From: an uncultured Bacilli bacterium
Lineage (GTDB): Bacteria > Bacillota_I > Bacilli_A > RF39 > UBA660
NCBI GenBank assembly: GCA_947632275.1
Contig: CANROR010000065.1
Coordinates: 1 to 6,548 of the forward strand
Direction of reading: 5' to 3'
Length of the DNA stretch: 6,548 nt
The position numbers and the translations under genes are program-made. The stretch's first letter is position 1. The number at the start of each line of letters is the position of its first letter. Positions 6,520 to 6,548 of this stretch are shown in pieces. The notes beneath the pieces were generated by a model, which saw only the letters and a program-made list of their open reading frames with translations, made no database searches and was not told the origin of the DNA.

Positions 6520-6544
6520 TTTTGAGACATTTTCCAAAACTATT
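6520..6544 (-). repeat. Right-end inverted copy of the IS 25-bp repeat
   Basis: Read on the minus strand, these 25 bases match the inner left repeat (4887-4911) at 21 of 25 positions, including a perfect run of 15 (GAAAATGTCTCAAAA). It marks the right terminal inverted repeat. Only four bases remain before the window edge, so a second copy outside it, mirroring the left end, cannot be seen. Confidence 0.85.
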
Positions 6545-6548
6545 GACA

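Larger units (their letters stand above)
4862..6548 (+). mobile_element. Insertion sequence, IS1202/ISNCY type, right end cut at or near the window edge
   Basis: The element consists of a left end with tandem repeats (4862-4911), a promoter overlapping them, one transposase gene (4944-6344), a structured non-coding segment (6341-6510) and a right end that carries an inverted copy of the left repeat (6520-6544). The visible length of about 1.69 kb agrees with IS1202-type elements, which have one long transposase frame. The exact left boundary is uncertain: it could be 4862, 4869 (TGTGATAATG) or 4887. The right tip may continue a few bases beyond the window. No target duplication can be tested because the right flank is missing. 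The transposase reads through without damage, so the copy may be active. Confidence 0.85.

Noticed and set aside
6341..6548. CRISPR array or tRNA
   Set aside because: The repeats are inverted rather than regularly spaced direct repeats, and no cloverleaf with a T-loop GTTCRA motif is present.

Overview
The window is about 6.5 kb of AT-rich bacterial DNA. Low GC, strong GGAGGTG-type ribosome binding sites, TTGACA/TATAAT-type promoters and a lon-murF gene pair suggest a low-GC Firmicutes or Mycoplasmatota-like (Bacilli-related) organism. Tryptophan is encoded by TGG at the conserved sites I checked and TGA is not read through, so genetic code 11 fits better than the mycoplasma code 4. The exact taxon cannot be read from the sequence.

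Layout, left to right. Bases 1-260 are the 5' part (domain I) of a group II intron on the minus strand; it runs off the left edge. Bases 261-332 hold its 5' exon and a rho-independent terminator. Next come three chromosomal genes, all on the minus strand and so transcribed right to left: a coiled-coil protein of unknown function (4008-4781), the ATP-dependent protease Lon (1664-3928) and the cell-wall ligase MurF (333-1629). The coiled-coil gene has its own promoter and terminator. lon has a near-consensus promoter and a TTG start. murF lies 34 bases after lon, with a possible second promoter between them. murF is broken: its N-terminal two domains and most of its C-terminal domain are in different frames, and about 23-28 codons between them are missing.

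The right quarter, from about 4862 to the window end, is an insertion sequence of the IS1202/ISNCY type. It has an apparently intact DDE transposase (4944-6344). Its left end carries two tandem 25-bp repeats, and an inverted copy of the repeat lies at its right end, which is cut or almost cut by the window edge. Between the transposase stop codon and the right end is a roughly 170-nt stretch that folds into an elaborate multi-helix structure. It is the most unusual thing in the window and has no function I can name.

A short housekeeping segment is therefore bracketed by two mobile elements. Lon (protein quality control) and MurF (peptidoglycan precursor synthesis) share a transcription direction and perhaps a transcript, but do not work in one pathway. 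If this murF break is real and there is no second copy, the cell could not complete the UDP-MurNAc-pentapeptide by the usual route.
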